50,790 bases of DNA. Origin: Candidatus Giovannonibacteria bacterium RIFCSPHIGHO2_12_FULL_44_22. GTDB taxonomy: Bacteria > Patescibacteriota > Minisyncoccia > UBA11713 > 2-01-FULL-45-33. Under the pieces are notes generated by a model that was not told where the DNA came from, made no database searches, and was given only the letters and a program-made list of their open reading frames with translations. A program made the translations under genes and the position numbers. This document shows, one piece after another, positions 21,796 through 30,596 of this stretch (position 1 is the stretch's first letter; each line of letters begins with the position of its first letter). The DNA lies in contig MFHU01000017.1 in NCBI GenBank assembly GCA_001778695.1, forward strand, positions 21,214-72,003. The letters run 5' to 3'.

Positions 21796-22103
21796 TTAAG
21801 CAGAAATTTTTAATAACCGGTTTTTTTTACGGCTTGATATTTGAAAGCCTCGGGGCGGATGTTCTGGGTTTTTATTTACTGCCGGCGATGGCGGTAACAT
21901 TTTTATATGCCAAACTTCCTTTTACGCTTAGGGCAGTTAACGCGTTCTCGGCTTTTGTTTTTGGATTTTTTTTAATGATATTTTGGGCCTCCTTCAAAAA
22001 CGGCTGGAAAGCGCCATCATTAAAATTTACTTGGCATATTTTCATCTATGTTTCTTTGCTTTTAATTTTGCTTTATACTTTCAGCCATGCGGAGAAAAAA
22101 TAA
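21792..22103 (+). CDS. mreD: MreD-like membrane protein
   Basis: A 103-aa protein with four hydrophobic segments (KFLITGFFYGLIFESLGADVLGFYLLPAMAVTFLYA, FSAFVFGFFLMIFWASF, IFIYVSLLLILLYTF). Position between mreC and mrdA and topology fit MreD, though it is shorter than the usual ~160 aa and sequence similarity is not decisive. It overlaps mrdA by 17 nt. Confidence 0.6.
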   Translation: MIKQKFLITGFFYGLIFESLGADVLGFYLLPAMAVTFLYAKLPFTLRAVNAFSAFVFGFFLMIFWASFKNGWKAPSLKFTWHIFIYVSLLLILLYTFSHAEKK

Positions 22104-23766
22104 CAAAGAGATAGAAGTTGACGAGATATTCTTGGACCAAAAAAACACCCCGGGATTTCATCAGGAAAACATGGAGGGCATGCTGGAAAATCCCATAAAA
22201 AATAAGATTTTTTGGTTTTTGGGCGTTTTTTTGATCTCTATGCTTACTGTTTTTGGTTTACGCGTGGGATATCTTCAGTTAGCGCGCGGGGAAGAATTAA
22301 AAGAACGCTCCGAAAAAAATTATTTGAGGGTGGTAAGCTTGAGCGCCCAACGCGGAATTATTTACGACAAAGACGGCAATCCGCTGGCTTATAACGATAC
22401 AACCGAAACGGAGAGCTTAAGAAAATATCCGCCAGCCGGATTTTTACACGTTTTGGGATTTTTAACGGCTCCGGAAAAAGAAGGCGACGCGCCCAAAGGA
22501 GCCAGCGGTTTGGAAGCTACCTATGACGAAATACTGCGCGGCACTCCGGATAAAAATATAGAAGAAGTGGATGCTAAAGGAAATGTTGTTGAGCTGGGTA
22601 TTTTAGAAAAAGGTCAGGAGGGCAAAAATATTTTAACAGGAATTTCCAAGGGCCTTAATATAAAACTTGCCGAAGCCATAAACGGCACCAAAGAAGAAAG
22701 GGGATTTAAAGGAGGCGCGGGCGTTTTTATGGATATAAAAAGCGGAGAAATTCTGGCTTTGGCCAGCGCGCCGGAATTTGACCCTAATTTACTCTCCAAA
22801 AAAAACACTTCGGAAGAAATCAATAAATTGCTTTATGATGAAGGCAAGCCGTTTTTAAACAGAGCCGTCTCCGGCCTTTACGCGCCCGGGTCCATAGTGA
22901 AGCCGGCTCTAGCCATTGGCGCTCTTTTGGAAAATATTATTACGCCTGACAAAAAAATAATGAGCACCGGCTCAATCAGTCTGCCCAATCCCTACGACCC
23001 AGCGCGCCCTAACATATTTTTGGATTGGAAAGCGCACGGCCTGGTGGATATGAGGCAAGCCTTGGCGGTTTCCAGCGACGTTTATTTTTATGAAATCGGC
23101 GGAGGATATCAAGACCAAAAAGGTTTGGGGCCGTGGAATATAAAAAAATATTTTTCCATGTTCGGTTTTGAAGAAAAAAGCGGGATTGACCTTCCGGGAG
23201 AAAAGTCGGGCCATTTGCCTGACCCTTCGGAAAAACAAGGCGGGAGAGATTGGACAATAGGAAATACTTATCACATGGCTATCGGTCAGGGAGATGTCAC
23301 GGTCACGCCGATCGGGATGATTTCTTACGTGTCCGCGATCGCTTCCGATGGAATTATACGATATCCCCACTTAGTCCGCGCTGTAGTTGATAAAAACAAA
23401 AAACCTTTGCAGATTTTTTCTTATCCTTCCAGGCGCGTTTTACCGATATCGCCGGATATTTTTAAAGTTATAAAAGAAGGCATGCGGGATTCCGCGAAAT
23501 TCGGCACTGCCCAGGGGCTGTCCGGCCTGCCGATTGAGATTGCCGCCAAAACCGGAACGGCCGAAGTCGGCGGGACAAACACGGTGCATTCCTGGTCCAT
23601 CGGTTTTTTCCCTTACGAAAACCCGCGCGTGGCTTTTGTTATTTTAATGGAGGGCGGCCCGAGACAAAACACCGTGGGCGCCACTTATGTTGCTACCCAG
23701 GTCATCCGCTGGATAACAGATACCGGGTTTCTTTCCAAACTGGATAATGATATACTGCCCAAATAG
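22087..23766 (+). CDS. mrdA: Penicillin-binding protein 2 (elongasome transpeptidase)
   Basis: The 559-aa protein has a short cytoplasmic tail, one TM helix (~38-60), a PBP dimerisation domain (~70-180) and a transpeptidase domain with SxxK (APGSIVKPA), an SxN-like triad read as SSD (AVSSDVYFYE), and KTGT (AAKTGTAE). It cross-links peptidoglycan with the MreBCD system. No rodA is seen next to it. Stop to greA distance is 12 nt. Confidence 0.93.
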   Translation: MRRKNNKEIEVDEIFLDQKNTPGFHQENMEGMLENPIKNKIFWFLGVFLISMLTVFGLRVGYLQLARGEELKERSEKNYLRVVSLSAQRGIIYDKDGNPLAYNDTTETESLRKYPPAGFLHVLGFLTAPEKEGDAPKGASGLEATYDEILRGTPDKNIEEVDAKGNVVELGILEKGQEGKNILTGISKGLNIKLAEAINGTKEERGFKGGAGVFMDIKSGEILALASAPEFDPNLLSKKNTSEEINKLLYDEGKPFLNRAVSGLYAPGSIVKPALAIGALLENIITPDKKIMSTGSISLPNPYDPARPNIFLDWKAHGLVDMRQALAVSSDVYFYEIGGGYQDQKGLGPWNIKKYFSMFGFEEKSGIDLPGEKSGHLPDPSEKQGGRDWTIGNTYHMAIGQGDVTVTPIGMISYVSAIASDGIIRYPHLVRAVVDKNKKPLQIFSYPSRRVLPISPDIFKVIKEGMRDSAKFGTAQGLSGLPIEIAAKTGTAEVGGTNTVHSWSIGFFPYENPRVAFVILMEGGPRQNTVGATYVATQVIRWITDTGFLSKLDNDILPK

Positions 23767-23778
23767 ATAAATTAAATT

Positions 23779-24249
23779 ATGGCAGAACTGGATTCAACAT
23801 ATTTTTCAAAAGAAGGCCTGGCCAAGCTTAAAAAAGAGCTGGAAAGCCTCAAAACCAAAAAACGCAAGGAAATCGCGGGTCGCTTGGAGTACGCCAAAAG
23901 CTTAGGTGATCTTTCGGAAAACTCCGAATATCAAGAGGCAAAAGAATCCCAAATAATGAACGAAGCCAAAATAGCGGAGCTGGAAGATATGCTCCGCCGG
24001 GCGGTTGTGGTGGAACATTCCGCGTCTCGCGGCCAAGTGGATATTGGCTCACAAGTCGCCGTGGAGGATATTTCTGGCAAAAGATTAAATTTTACGATTG
24101 TCGGCGCCAACGAGGCGTCTCCCGCGGAAAATAAAATTTCAAACGAATCTCCTTTGGGCAAAGCTCTTTTAAACCACAAAAAAGGCGAAACCGTTTCTGC
24201 CCACACGCCAAAGGGCGTACTGGAATATAAAATCGTTGATATAATATAA
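23779..24249 (+). CDS. greA: Transcription elongation factor GreA
   Basis: A 156-aa protein with the N-terminal coiled coil (LAKLKKELESLKTKKRKEIAGRLEYAKSLGDLSENSEYQEAKE) whose tip acidic residues DLSENSEY enter the RNA polymerase secondary channel, and the C-terminal FKBP-like domain (ESPLGKALLNHKKGETV). It stimulates transcript cleavage in backtracked complexes. Standard length. Confidence 0.95.
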   Translation: MAELDSTYFSKEGLAKLKKELESLKTKKRKEIAGRLEYAKSLGDLSENSEYQEAKESQIMNEAKIAELEDMLRRAVVVEHSASRGQVDIGSQVAVEDISGKRLNFTIVGANEASPAENKISNESPLGKALLNHKKGETVSAHTPKGVLEYKIVDII

Positions 24250-24252
24250 AGT

Positions 24253-25725
24253 ATGGCTTCATCCGGAGAAGAAATTAGGAATTACCGCGTAAAAAAATTA
24301 GAGACCATACAAGGGGCTGGAATAGTTCCTTATCCCAGCAAAATTTCTTTTGCAATTTTGGCGGCGGAAGACATAAAAAAGAATTTTAAAAAATTAGTTT
24401 CCAATAAAAAAAATATTGGCGTTGCCGGAAGGATTTTGGCTAAACGCGAACATGGTGGCTCAACCTTTTTAGATTTATTTGATGGAACAGACAAGCTCCA
24501 AGTTTTTTTAAGTAAAGATAAGATTGGCACCGATTCTTATAATCTGTTTTCTGAAGCCGTGGATATCGGGGATTTTATCGCTGTTTATGGAAAACCATTT
24601 TTTACCAAACGTGCCGAACTGACGCTGGAAGTTTCGCGCTGGGAGATGCTGGCAAAATCGCTTTTGCCTTTGCCAGAAAAATGGCACGGCCTTCAGGATA
24701 TAGAGGAGCGCTTCCGCAAGCGTTATCTGGATTTACTGATGAACAGCGGAGTTAAAGAGAGATTTTTATTCCGAAGCCGGCTTATTTATAAATTGCGCGC
24801 GCTTTTAAATAAAGAGGGATTTTTGGAAGTTGAAACTCCTGTGCTCCAGACCTCGGCGGGAGGCGCTTCGGCGCGGCCTTTCAAAACGCGCCACAACGCT
24901 TTGGATATCGACCTTTGGCTGAGAATAGCCACGGAAATCCATCTGAAATATTTGCTAATCGGCGGGTTCAATAAAGTTTATGAAATCGGCCGTATTTTCA
25001 GAAACGAAGGCATAGACGCAATTCATAATCCGGAATTTACAACCGCAGAACTTTATATCGCTTATTCCGACCATGAAAGTTTGATGAAATTTATTGAAAA
25101 ATTGCTCGGAGACTTAGCCACTTTAATTGCCAAGAATAAAACTATAGCTTTCGGCGGGCAAAAAATTTCTTTTAAAACTCCGTTTAAAAAAATAACTTTT
25201 ATTGAGGCATTGGAGCGGCACGCTTTAATTACCGACTATCCTAAAAAATCGCGGGGGGATTTGGTGACAATCGCAATGCGCTTCGGCGTTAATCCGGAGA
25301 GCCACGAATCCAAAGATAAAATCGCGGAAAAAATATTCGCTAAGGTTTGCCGGCCGAAATTTATCCAGCCGATTTTTGTTACAGATTATCCCGCGAGCAT
25401 TTTGCCTTTAGCCAAGCGCTCGCCCAAAAATCCTGATACGGCTCTGTCTTTTCAGGTTGTCGCAGGAGGAATAGAAATAGTGAAGGCCTTTAATGAGTTA
25501 AACGACCCCATAGATCAACGGGAAAGGCTCAAAAAAGAAGCGGCGGCCGGCGCGGAAGGAGACGCCGAAGCCCAGCCCTTGGATGAGGAGTTTATTGAGG
25601 CCTTGGAATATGGCATGCCGCCGGCTGCCGGATTGGGGATAGGCCTGGACAGATTGGTCATGCTTTTCACCGATACTGACAATATCAAAGAAGTCATTCT
25701 TTTCCCCACAATGAAGCCGAAATAA
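24253..25725 (+). CDS. lysS: Lysyl-tRNA synthetase, class II
   Basis: The 490-aa protein has an OB-fold anticodon-binding domain (~55-150) and class II motifs: motif 1 region FLEVETPVLQTSAGGASARPF, motif 2 RIFRNEGIDAIHNPEFTTAELY, motif 3 GLGIGLDRLVMLF. It charges tRNA-Lys. It follows greA after 3 nt, so the two are probably co-transcribed. Confidence 0.95.
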   Translation: MASSGEEIRNYRVKKLETIQGAGIVPYPSKISFAILAAEDIKKNFKKLVSNKKNIGVAGRILAKREHGGSTFLDLFDGTDKLQVFLSKDKIGTDSYNLFSEAVDIGDFIAVYGKPFFTKRAELTLEVSRWEMLAKSLLPLPEKWHGLQDIEERFRKRYLDLLMNSGVKERFLFRSRLIYKLRALLNKEGFLEVETPVLQTSAGGASARPFKTRHNALDIDLWLRIATEIHLKYLLIGGFNKVYEIGRIFRNEGIDAIHNPEFTTAELYIAYSDHESLMKFIEKLLGDLATLIAKNKTIAFGGQKISFKTPFKKITFIEALERHALITDYPKKSRGDLVTIAMRFGVNPESHESKDKIAEKIFAKVCRPKFIQPIFVTDYPASILPLAKRSPKNPDTALSFQVVAGGIEIVKAFNELNDPIDQRERLKKEAAAGAEGDAEAQPLDEEFIEALEYGMPPAAGLGIGLDRLVMLFTDTDNIKEVILFPTMKPK

Positions 25726-25774
25726 ATACGCTGTGAATAAGCTGTGAGTAAATAAGCTGATTTAGCTTTATTTT

Positions 25775-25803
25775 GTCCCGCTGAAAGCGGGACGTTTTTA
25801 TTT
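25775..25803 (+). terminator. Intrinsic terminator after lysS
   Basis: GTCCCGC-TGAAA-GCGGGAC followed by GTTTTTATTT. Confidence 0.85.
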
Positions 25804-25830
25804 GCATGAGCGCGAGCTGTGGATTACAAT
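25802..25830 (+). promoter_or_regulatory. Promoter of the mraZ division cluster
   Basis: TTGCAT (25802-25807) and TACAAT (25825-25830), 17 nt apart, give a start near 25837, just before the GTGG repeats. Confidence 0.55.
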
Positions 25831-25839
25831 GTATATGAA

Positions 25840-25880
25840 GTGGGAAAATGTGGATAAACCTGTGGATAGTGTGGATAACT
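25840..25880 (+). promoter_or_regulatory. Four GTGG repeats in the mraZ leader (probable MraZ boxes)
   Basis: GTGGGAAAAT, GTGGATAAACCT, GTGGATAGT and GTGGATAAC start at 25840, 25850, 25862 and 25871, close to one helical turn apart. MraZ proteins bind such ~10-bp-spaced GTGG/TGGG repeats before their own gene and autoregulate. Two copies are also TGTGGATAA, a DnaA-box match, so DnaA control cannot be excluded. Confidence 0.65.
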
Positions 25881-25888
25881 TTAAATAT

Positions 25889-26323
25889 ATGTTAATAGGC
25901 GAATATTTACATACCATAGACCAGAAAAATCGTGTTTCAGTACCTTCAAAATTTCGCAAAGACTTGGGGAAGATTGTTGTGCTTACCCGCGGATTGGATA
26001 AATGCCTTTTTCTTTACCCTTTGGCCCAGTGGAAAGAGCTCGCCGAAAAATTAGCCAAACTGCCTTGGGGCAAAGCCGAGCATCGCAGTTTTATCCGCGC
26101 GATGATTGCCGGAGCAACCGATATAGAAGTGGATTCGCTGGGGCGGATTCTTTTGCCGGATTATCTGAAAGTTTATTCAAAATTGTCGGACACGGCCATG
26201 ATCGTCGGACTTTATAACCGCGTGGAAATTTGGAATCCGGAACTTTGGGCGCGTTATAGCGAAGCTACAAAAGATAATGTTGAAGTAATTGCCGAAAAAT
26301 TAGGAGAGCTGGGACTTTACTGA
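25889..26323 (+). CDS. mraZ: Transcriptional regulator MraZ
   Basis: The ORF track begins at 25802, but MLIGEYLHTIDQKNRVSVPSKFRKDL at 25889 is the standard MraZ start, giving 144 aa. Two AbrB-like swapped-hairpin repeats follow (the second at IEVDSLGRILLPDYLKVY). MraZ forms a ring and binds repeats in its own leader, here 25840-25880. Its TGATG junction overlaps rsmH. It heads mraZ-rsmH-ftsL-ftsI-murF. Confidence 0.92.
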   Translation: MLIGEYLHTIDQKNRVSVPSKFRKDLGKIVVLTRGLDKCLFLYPLAQWKELAEKLAKLPWGKAEHRSFIRAMIAGATDIEVDSLGRILLPDYLKVYSKLSDTAMIVGLYNRVEIWNPELWARYSEATKDNVEVIAEKLGELGLY

Positions 26324-27162
26324 TGCAAGAGATTCACACGCCAGTTTTAGTAAAAGAATTGAGAGTACTTTTAAATCTTAAGTCGGGGGATAACGCGGTA
26401 GACGCCACTTTGGACGGAGGAGGGCACGCGCGGATGATGCTGGAGTTTATAAAACCGAACGGCAAAGTGCTGGGAATAGACCAGGATAAAAATATGGTTG
26501 AAAAAATGGCAGGAGAAAAAAATATCACTGCCGTCCTGGGCAATTTCAAGGATATTGATGAAATCATAAAAAAACGCGGGTTTAAAAAAATACGGGCCAT
26601 ACTTTTTGATCTGGGCATGTCGCGGTGGCACATAGAAGGAAGCGGCAGGGGATTTTCTTTCGGGAGACCGGAAGAGCCGATTTTGATGCAGATGGACGCG
26701 AGGTCTCAAAAAAATGCCGCGCTAATCTTAAACACTTGTCCGGAAAGCGAACTTGTGAGGATTTTTAAAGAATTCGGCGAGGTGCGCGCTCCATGGGAGC
26801 TCGCAAAAAAAATAATTTTGGCAAGAAAAGCAAAGCGTATTTATTCGGTGGGGGATTTGCTTTCCGCGTTAGGCATCAAAAATAAAAAAAGCCTTGCCAA
26901 AATTTTCCAAGCTTTGCGGATAGCGGTAAATAACGAGCTGGAAGCTTTAACGGAGGCCTTGCCCAAAGCGTTTGGCGCGCTGGACGTGGGAGGAAGGCTG
27001 GCGGTTATCTCTTATCATTCTCTGGAAGATAGAATCGTAAAAAATTTCTTTTCCACCAGAGGAAAAATTTTAACCAAAAAACCCCAAACCGCGTCCCAGG
27101 AAGAAATTACCAAAAACTCCAGTTCCAGGTCAGCCAAATTAAGAGTCTTAGAAAAAATTTAA
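26323..27162 (+). CDS. rsmH: 16S rRNA (cytosine-1402-N4)-methyltransferase
   Basis: The 279-aa protein has HTPVLVKEL at the N-terminus, the SAM-binding GxG region (NAVDATLDGGGHARMML), ILFDLGMSRWHIE and the C-terminal SYHSLEDRIVKNFF. RsmH methylates C1402 in the decoding centre, which lies right after the second 16S insertion here. Slightly short of the usual ~310 aa. Normal dcw position. Confidence 0.94.
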   Translation: MQEIHTPVLVKELRVLLNLKSGDNAVDATLDGGGHARMMLEFIKPNGKVLGIDQDKNMVEKMAGEKNITAVLGNFKDIDEIIKKRGFKKIRAILFDLGMSRWHIEGSGRGFSFGRPEEPILMQMDARSQKNAALILNTCPESELVRIFKEFGEVRAPWELAKKIILARKAKRIYSVGDLLSALGIKNKKSLAKIFQALRIAVNNELEALTEALPKAFGALDVGGRLAVISYHSLEDRIVKNFFSTRGKILTKKPQTASQEEITKNSSSRSAKLRVLEKI

Positions 27163-27166
27163 TATT

Positions 27167-27547
27167 ATGAGCGTGCTCAATTTAACATTTTCATACGTCA
27201 GGCCCTATATCTACCAAGCCAGCGGAGCATTGGAAGATTTGAATTTCAGAAAGAAAAAAAATCTTTTGAAAAATTTGGCGATTATTTTTATTGTTTTGAC
27301 CGCTTTTTACGTTTATCTTACGGGTACGATTGTTGCCAAAAATCTTCAACGGGAGAATTTGGTAAACTTGCTGAATAAAACCGAGTTTGAGAACGCCGAA
27401 GCCGAAAGCATATTTATTAATGAAGGCTACGGCAAAGGCATGGCATATTTCATAGCGCGTGGCTACGAAGAGCCAAAAAATATAAGAGTTATAAAAAAAG
27501 CAGGAAATGTCGCCGTCAAGAATGTGGAAAAGCAAAATTTTTACTAG
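27167..27547 (+). CDS. ftsL: FtsL-like division protein
   Basis: A 126-aa protein with a cytoplasmic head, one TM helix (NLAIIFIVLTAFYVYLTGTIVA) and a short extracytoplasmic helical part (LQRENLVNLLNKTEFENAEAES). Topology and position between rsmH and ftsI fit FtsL; sequence itself is weakly conserved in this family. It overlaps ftsI. Confidence 0.6.
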   Translation: MSVLNLTFSYVRPYIYQASGALEDLNFRKKKNLLKNLAIIFIVLTAFYVYLTGTIVAKNLQRENLVNLLNKTEFENAEAESIFINEGYGKGMAYFIARGYEEPKNIRVIKKAGNVAVKNVEKQNFY

Positions 27548-29219
27548 CTCCGACAGGCTGAAACTTACGGTAATTTTTATTATTTTAATAGTCGCGGCCG
27601 TGGCCAGCCGCCTTTTTTTTATTCAGATTATCAGCCATCAGGCTTATCTGGATTTGGCCAAGAAACAGCAGGGATTCAGCAGGATTTTGGAGCCGAAACG
27701 CGGGGATATTTACTACAAAAATAAAAACGGCGAGCTCGCCAAAGCGGCCACTACGAAAGTAGGCTCTCTTTTATATTTAAATACCAAATTGTTAAAAGAA
27801 TCGGAAAATACGTTTAATAAGTTAAACGCCGTAACGTCAATAGACCGCGATTTATTTAATAAGATTGTAAAAAAAATAAACGACCCTTATGAAATTCTTA
27901 AACACCGCATAAGTCGGGAGGAAGCCGATAAAATCGCCGTTTTGAATCTTCCCGGCGTCGGGTTAGATGAAGAAAGATGGCGGGATTATCCGGCAGGAGC
28001 TCTCGGTAGCCATATTTTAGGATTTATTTCGGCGTTGTCGGCAGATGAAAGCGCTACCGGAAAATACGGCGCGGAAAAATATTACGACGGTATTTTAAAA
28101 GGCGCGCCGGGAAAAATCTCCGGCGACAGCGATCCCAAAGGAATTTTGATCGCTTTGAGCGAAGCCTCGCAAGTGAATCCAACCGAAGGGCAAGATTTGG
28201 TTTTAACCATAGAACCGATTGTTCAGCGCGCCGCCGAAGAGGAGCTTAAAAAATTAAAAGAAAAATGGCGCGCCACAGCCGGAGGGATTTTAATTATTGA
28301 CCCGAAAACCGGCGCTATAAAAGCTTTAGCCGGCTCTCCGGATTTTGACCCCAATAAATATCAAACTGAAAACAATCTCGGAGTTTTTTTGAATCCATAT
28401 GTGGAAAAAATATTTGAAATGGGGTCGGTTTTTAAGCCGCTCACAATGTCCGCGGCCCTTGACCAGGGAGTCCTTACTCCCGATACCGCCTATGTGGATA
28501 TGGGCCAGATTAAAATCGGTGACCGCATCATTAAAAATTTTGACGGCAAGGCGCACGGAACGCGCACCATGACTCAAGTTTTAGAGGAATCTTTAAACAC
28601 CGGCGCGGTGTTTGCCATGCAAAGCGTAGGCGAAGAAAAATTGAAAGAATATTTTCATAAATTCGGCTTGGCTGATAAAACCGGCGTAGATTTGCCGGGG
28701 GAGCTTAGGGGCGATCTTAGCAATCTTGAATCGGGCCGGGAGGTGGAGTTTGCCACGGCGTCTTTCGGCCAAGGAGTGGCCGTGACGCCTCTGGGATTTG
28801 CCATGGCGCTTTCCGCGCTAGCCAACGGCGGACATTTAATGAAACCTTTTATAAAAGACGGCACCGCTCCGCAAATCGTCCGCGACGTAATTAAACCGCA
28901 AACTTCCGAAACCATTACAAAAATGCTTGTTGACGTAGTAGATATGTCTTTAGCTGGAGGAAAACTCAAAATGCCTCGCATGAGCATCGCGGCTAAAACC
29001 GGAACAGCGCAAGTTGCCAACATCGGCGGCAAAGGCTACTCCGACCAATTTCTGCATTCTTTTTTCGGATATTTTCCGGCGTACGACCCAAAATTTTTGA
29101 TTCTAATATTTTTAGAAAAGCCCCAGGGCGTCAAGTATGCTTCGCAATCAATAACCGATACCTTCAAGGCCTTGGTTGAGTTTTTAATAAATTATTATAC
29201 AATTCCACCTGACCGATGA
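27507..29219 (+). CDS. ftsI: Penicillin-binding protein 3-like division transpeptidase
   Basis: The 570-aa protein has one TM helix (VIFIILIVAAVASRLFFIQII), a PBP dimer domain (~40-225) and a transpeptidase domain with SxxK (MGSVFKPLT), SxN (ESLNTGAVFAM) and KTG (AAKTGTAQ). It builds septal peptidoglycan. ATG 27507 overlaps ftsL by 41 nt; an ATG at 27522 (MWKSKIF) is an alternative start. Confidence 0.93.
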   Translation: MSPSRMWKSKIFTSSDRLKLTVIFIILIVAAVASRLFFIQIISHQAYLDLAKKQQGFSRILEPKRGDIYYKNKNGELAKAATTKVGSLLYLNTKLLKESENTFNKLNAVTSIDRDLFNKIVKKINDPYEILKHRISREEADKIAVLNLPGVGLDEERWRDYPAGALGSHILGFISALSADESATGKYGAEKYYDGILKGAPGKISGDSDPKGILIALSEASQVNPTEGQDLVLTIEPIVQRAAEEELKKLKEKWRATAGGILIIDPKTGAIKALAGSPDFDPNKYQTENNLGVFLNPYVEKIFEMGSVFKPLTMSAALDQGVLTPDTAYVDMGQIKIGDRIIKNFDGKAHGTRTMTQVLEESLNTGAVFAMQSVGEEKLKEYFHKFGLADKTGVDLPGELRGDLSNLESGREVEFATASFGQGVAVTPLGFAMALSALANGGHLMKPFIKDGTAPQIVRDVIKPQTSETITKMLVDVVDMSLAGGKLKMPRMSIAAKTGTAQVANIGGKGYSDQFLHSFFGYFPAYDPKFLILIFLEKPQGVKYASQSITDTFKALVEFLINYYTIPPDR

Positions 29220-30490
29220 TAAAAAAAATTATAACAATGATTCTTGCTTGGGAAGCCAGAATCGCGCTGAAGCGCCATTCTCCGAAAGTCATAGGCATAA
29301 CAGGATCCGTTGGCAAGTCGTCCGCCAAAGAAGCCGTGGCTGCGGTTTTGGAAAGTAGGTTTAATGTCAGAAAAAGCATCAAAAGCTACAATAGCGAGCT
29401 AGGCATGGCGCTGGCTATTTTAGGATTAAAGACAGCTTGGAATAACCCTTTAAGCTGGATTAAAAATATCATTTACGGATTTAAAGAAGCTTTTAATCTG
29501 CCTGCCGGCAAGGCGGGCAAAAACTTCCCAAAAATATTGATTCTGGAAATGGGCGTGGATAGGCCGCATGACTTTGATAAATTGCTTAAAATCGCGCGTC
29601 CGGACATCGGAATAGTTACGGCTATCGGAGAAGTTCCGGTACATGTTGAATTTTTCGCCGGGCCGGAAGAAATTGCCAGCGAAAAAGCCAAACTTATAAA
29701 AAACTCAAGTTGGGCTATTTTAAATTTTGATGATGAAACAGTTTGGAACATGAAGCCAAAGGCCGGAGCGGAGATAATTGGTTTCGGCTTCGGAAACGGC
29801 GCGGATATTCTGGCTTCCAATTATAAAATTTCCGATGACGGTATTTCTTTTAAAATGGATTATAAAGGTTCCTCGGTGCCGGTGCGCCTTAAAAATGTTT
29901 TTGGAAAACATTCTGTGTACGCCGCTTTGTCCGCCGCGGCGGTGGGAATAATTTTTGAGATGAACCTTATAGAAATTTCGGAAGCGCTTTCAAAATACCA
30001 GGCGCCTCCCGGCAGATTAAGACTGCTTCCGGGAATTAAAAAAAGTTTGATTCTTGACGATTCATATAACGCTTCGCCGTTGGCTACCAATGCCGCTCTG
30101 GACACTCTTCAAGAATTAGATGGAGGAAGAAAAATTGTGGCTTTCGGCGATATGCTGGAGATCGGTAAATTTACCATTTTGGCTCATCAAACGGTGGGGG
30201 AGAAAATCGCTAAAATCGCGGATTATTTTGTCGCAGTCGGCCCGCGCTCAAAATTCGCCGCCGAAGAAGCTATCGTTCAAGGCATGGATGAATCTAAAGT
30301 GATAAATTTTTCAACTTCCCAAGAGGCAGCTATTCATTTAAAATCAAAAATTCAAGAAGGCGATTTAATTTTAGTTAAAGGATCGCAATCCATGCGTATG
30401 GAAAAAATAGTCGAAGAAATTATTGCCGAACCGGAAAGGGCTGGGGAACTACTTGCCAGGCAGGACGAATACTGGAAGAATAAAAAATAA
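29216..30490 (+). CDS. murF: UDP-MurNAc-tripeptide-D-Ala-D-Ala ligase (MurF)
   Basis: Mur ligase with the ATP-binding loop GITGSVGKSSAKEAV near the N-terminus, ILEMGVDRPHDF in the central domain, and LDDSYNASPLATNAAL in the C-terminal part. It adds D-Ala-D-Ala to the muramyl peptide. The usual N-terminal substrate-binding domain is missing: the P-loop begins at residue ~28. An extra LPAGKAGKN segment (~29503) is coded by a palindromic GC-rich repeat. Overlaps ftsI by 4 nt. Confidence 0.88.
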   Translation: MIKKIITMILAWEARIALKRHSPKVIGITGSVGKSSAKEAVAAVLESRFNVRKSIKSYNSELGMALAILGLKTAWNNPLSWIKNIIYGFKEAFNLPAGKAGKNFPKILILEMGVDRPHDFDKLLKIARPDIGIVTAIGEVPVHVEFFAGPEEIASEKAKLIKNSSWAILNFDDETVWNMKPKAGAEIIGFGFGNGADILASNYKISDDGISFKMDYKGSSVPVRLKNVFGKHSVYAALSAAAVGIIFEMNLIEISEALSKYQAPPGRLRLLPGIKKSLILDDSYNASPLATNAALDTLQELDGGRKIVAFGDMLEIGKFTILAHQTVGEKIAKIADYFVAVGPRSKFAAEEAIVQGMDESKVINFSTSQEAAIHLKSKIQEGDLILVKGSQSMRMEKIVEEIIAEPERAGELLARQDEYWKNKK

Positions 30491-30508
30491 GCCTGCCTGC
30501 ACAGACAA

Positions 30509-30583
30509 GCCCCTGTCGTCTAGCTTGGTCTAGGACGCATGGTTCTCATCCATGTAACCCGGGTTCAAATCCCGGCGGGGGCA
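30509..30583 (+). tRNA. tRNA-Glu (CUC)
   Basis: Acceptor GCCCCTG/CGGGGGC, anticodon arm CATGG-TTCTCAT-CCATG with anticodon CUC, T-arm CCGGG-TTCAAAT-CCCGG, discriminator A, no encoded CCA. Confidence 0.93.
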
Positions 30584-30596
30584 TAAAATCGGTTTT

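Larger units (their letters stand above)
20377..21802 (+). repeat. 16-bp direct repeat bounding an insertion between mreC and the mreD-like gene
   Basis: AAAAAATGATTAAGCA occurs at 20377-20392 and 21787-21802, 1,410 bp apart. At both places ATGATTAAGCA is a start codon context (MIKQ), and at the first it also holds the mreC stop. Deleting one copy and the interior would leave mreC and the mreD-like gene overlapping by ATGATTAA. Confidence 0.7.

Noticed and set aside
25840-25880. Replication origin (DnaA box cluster)
   Set aside because: Repeat phasing and position before mraZ fit MraZ boxes; no dnaA/dnaN or AT-rich unwinding region is adjacent.
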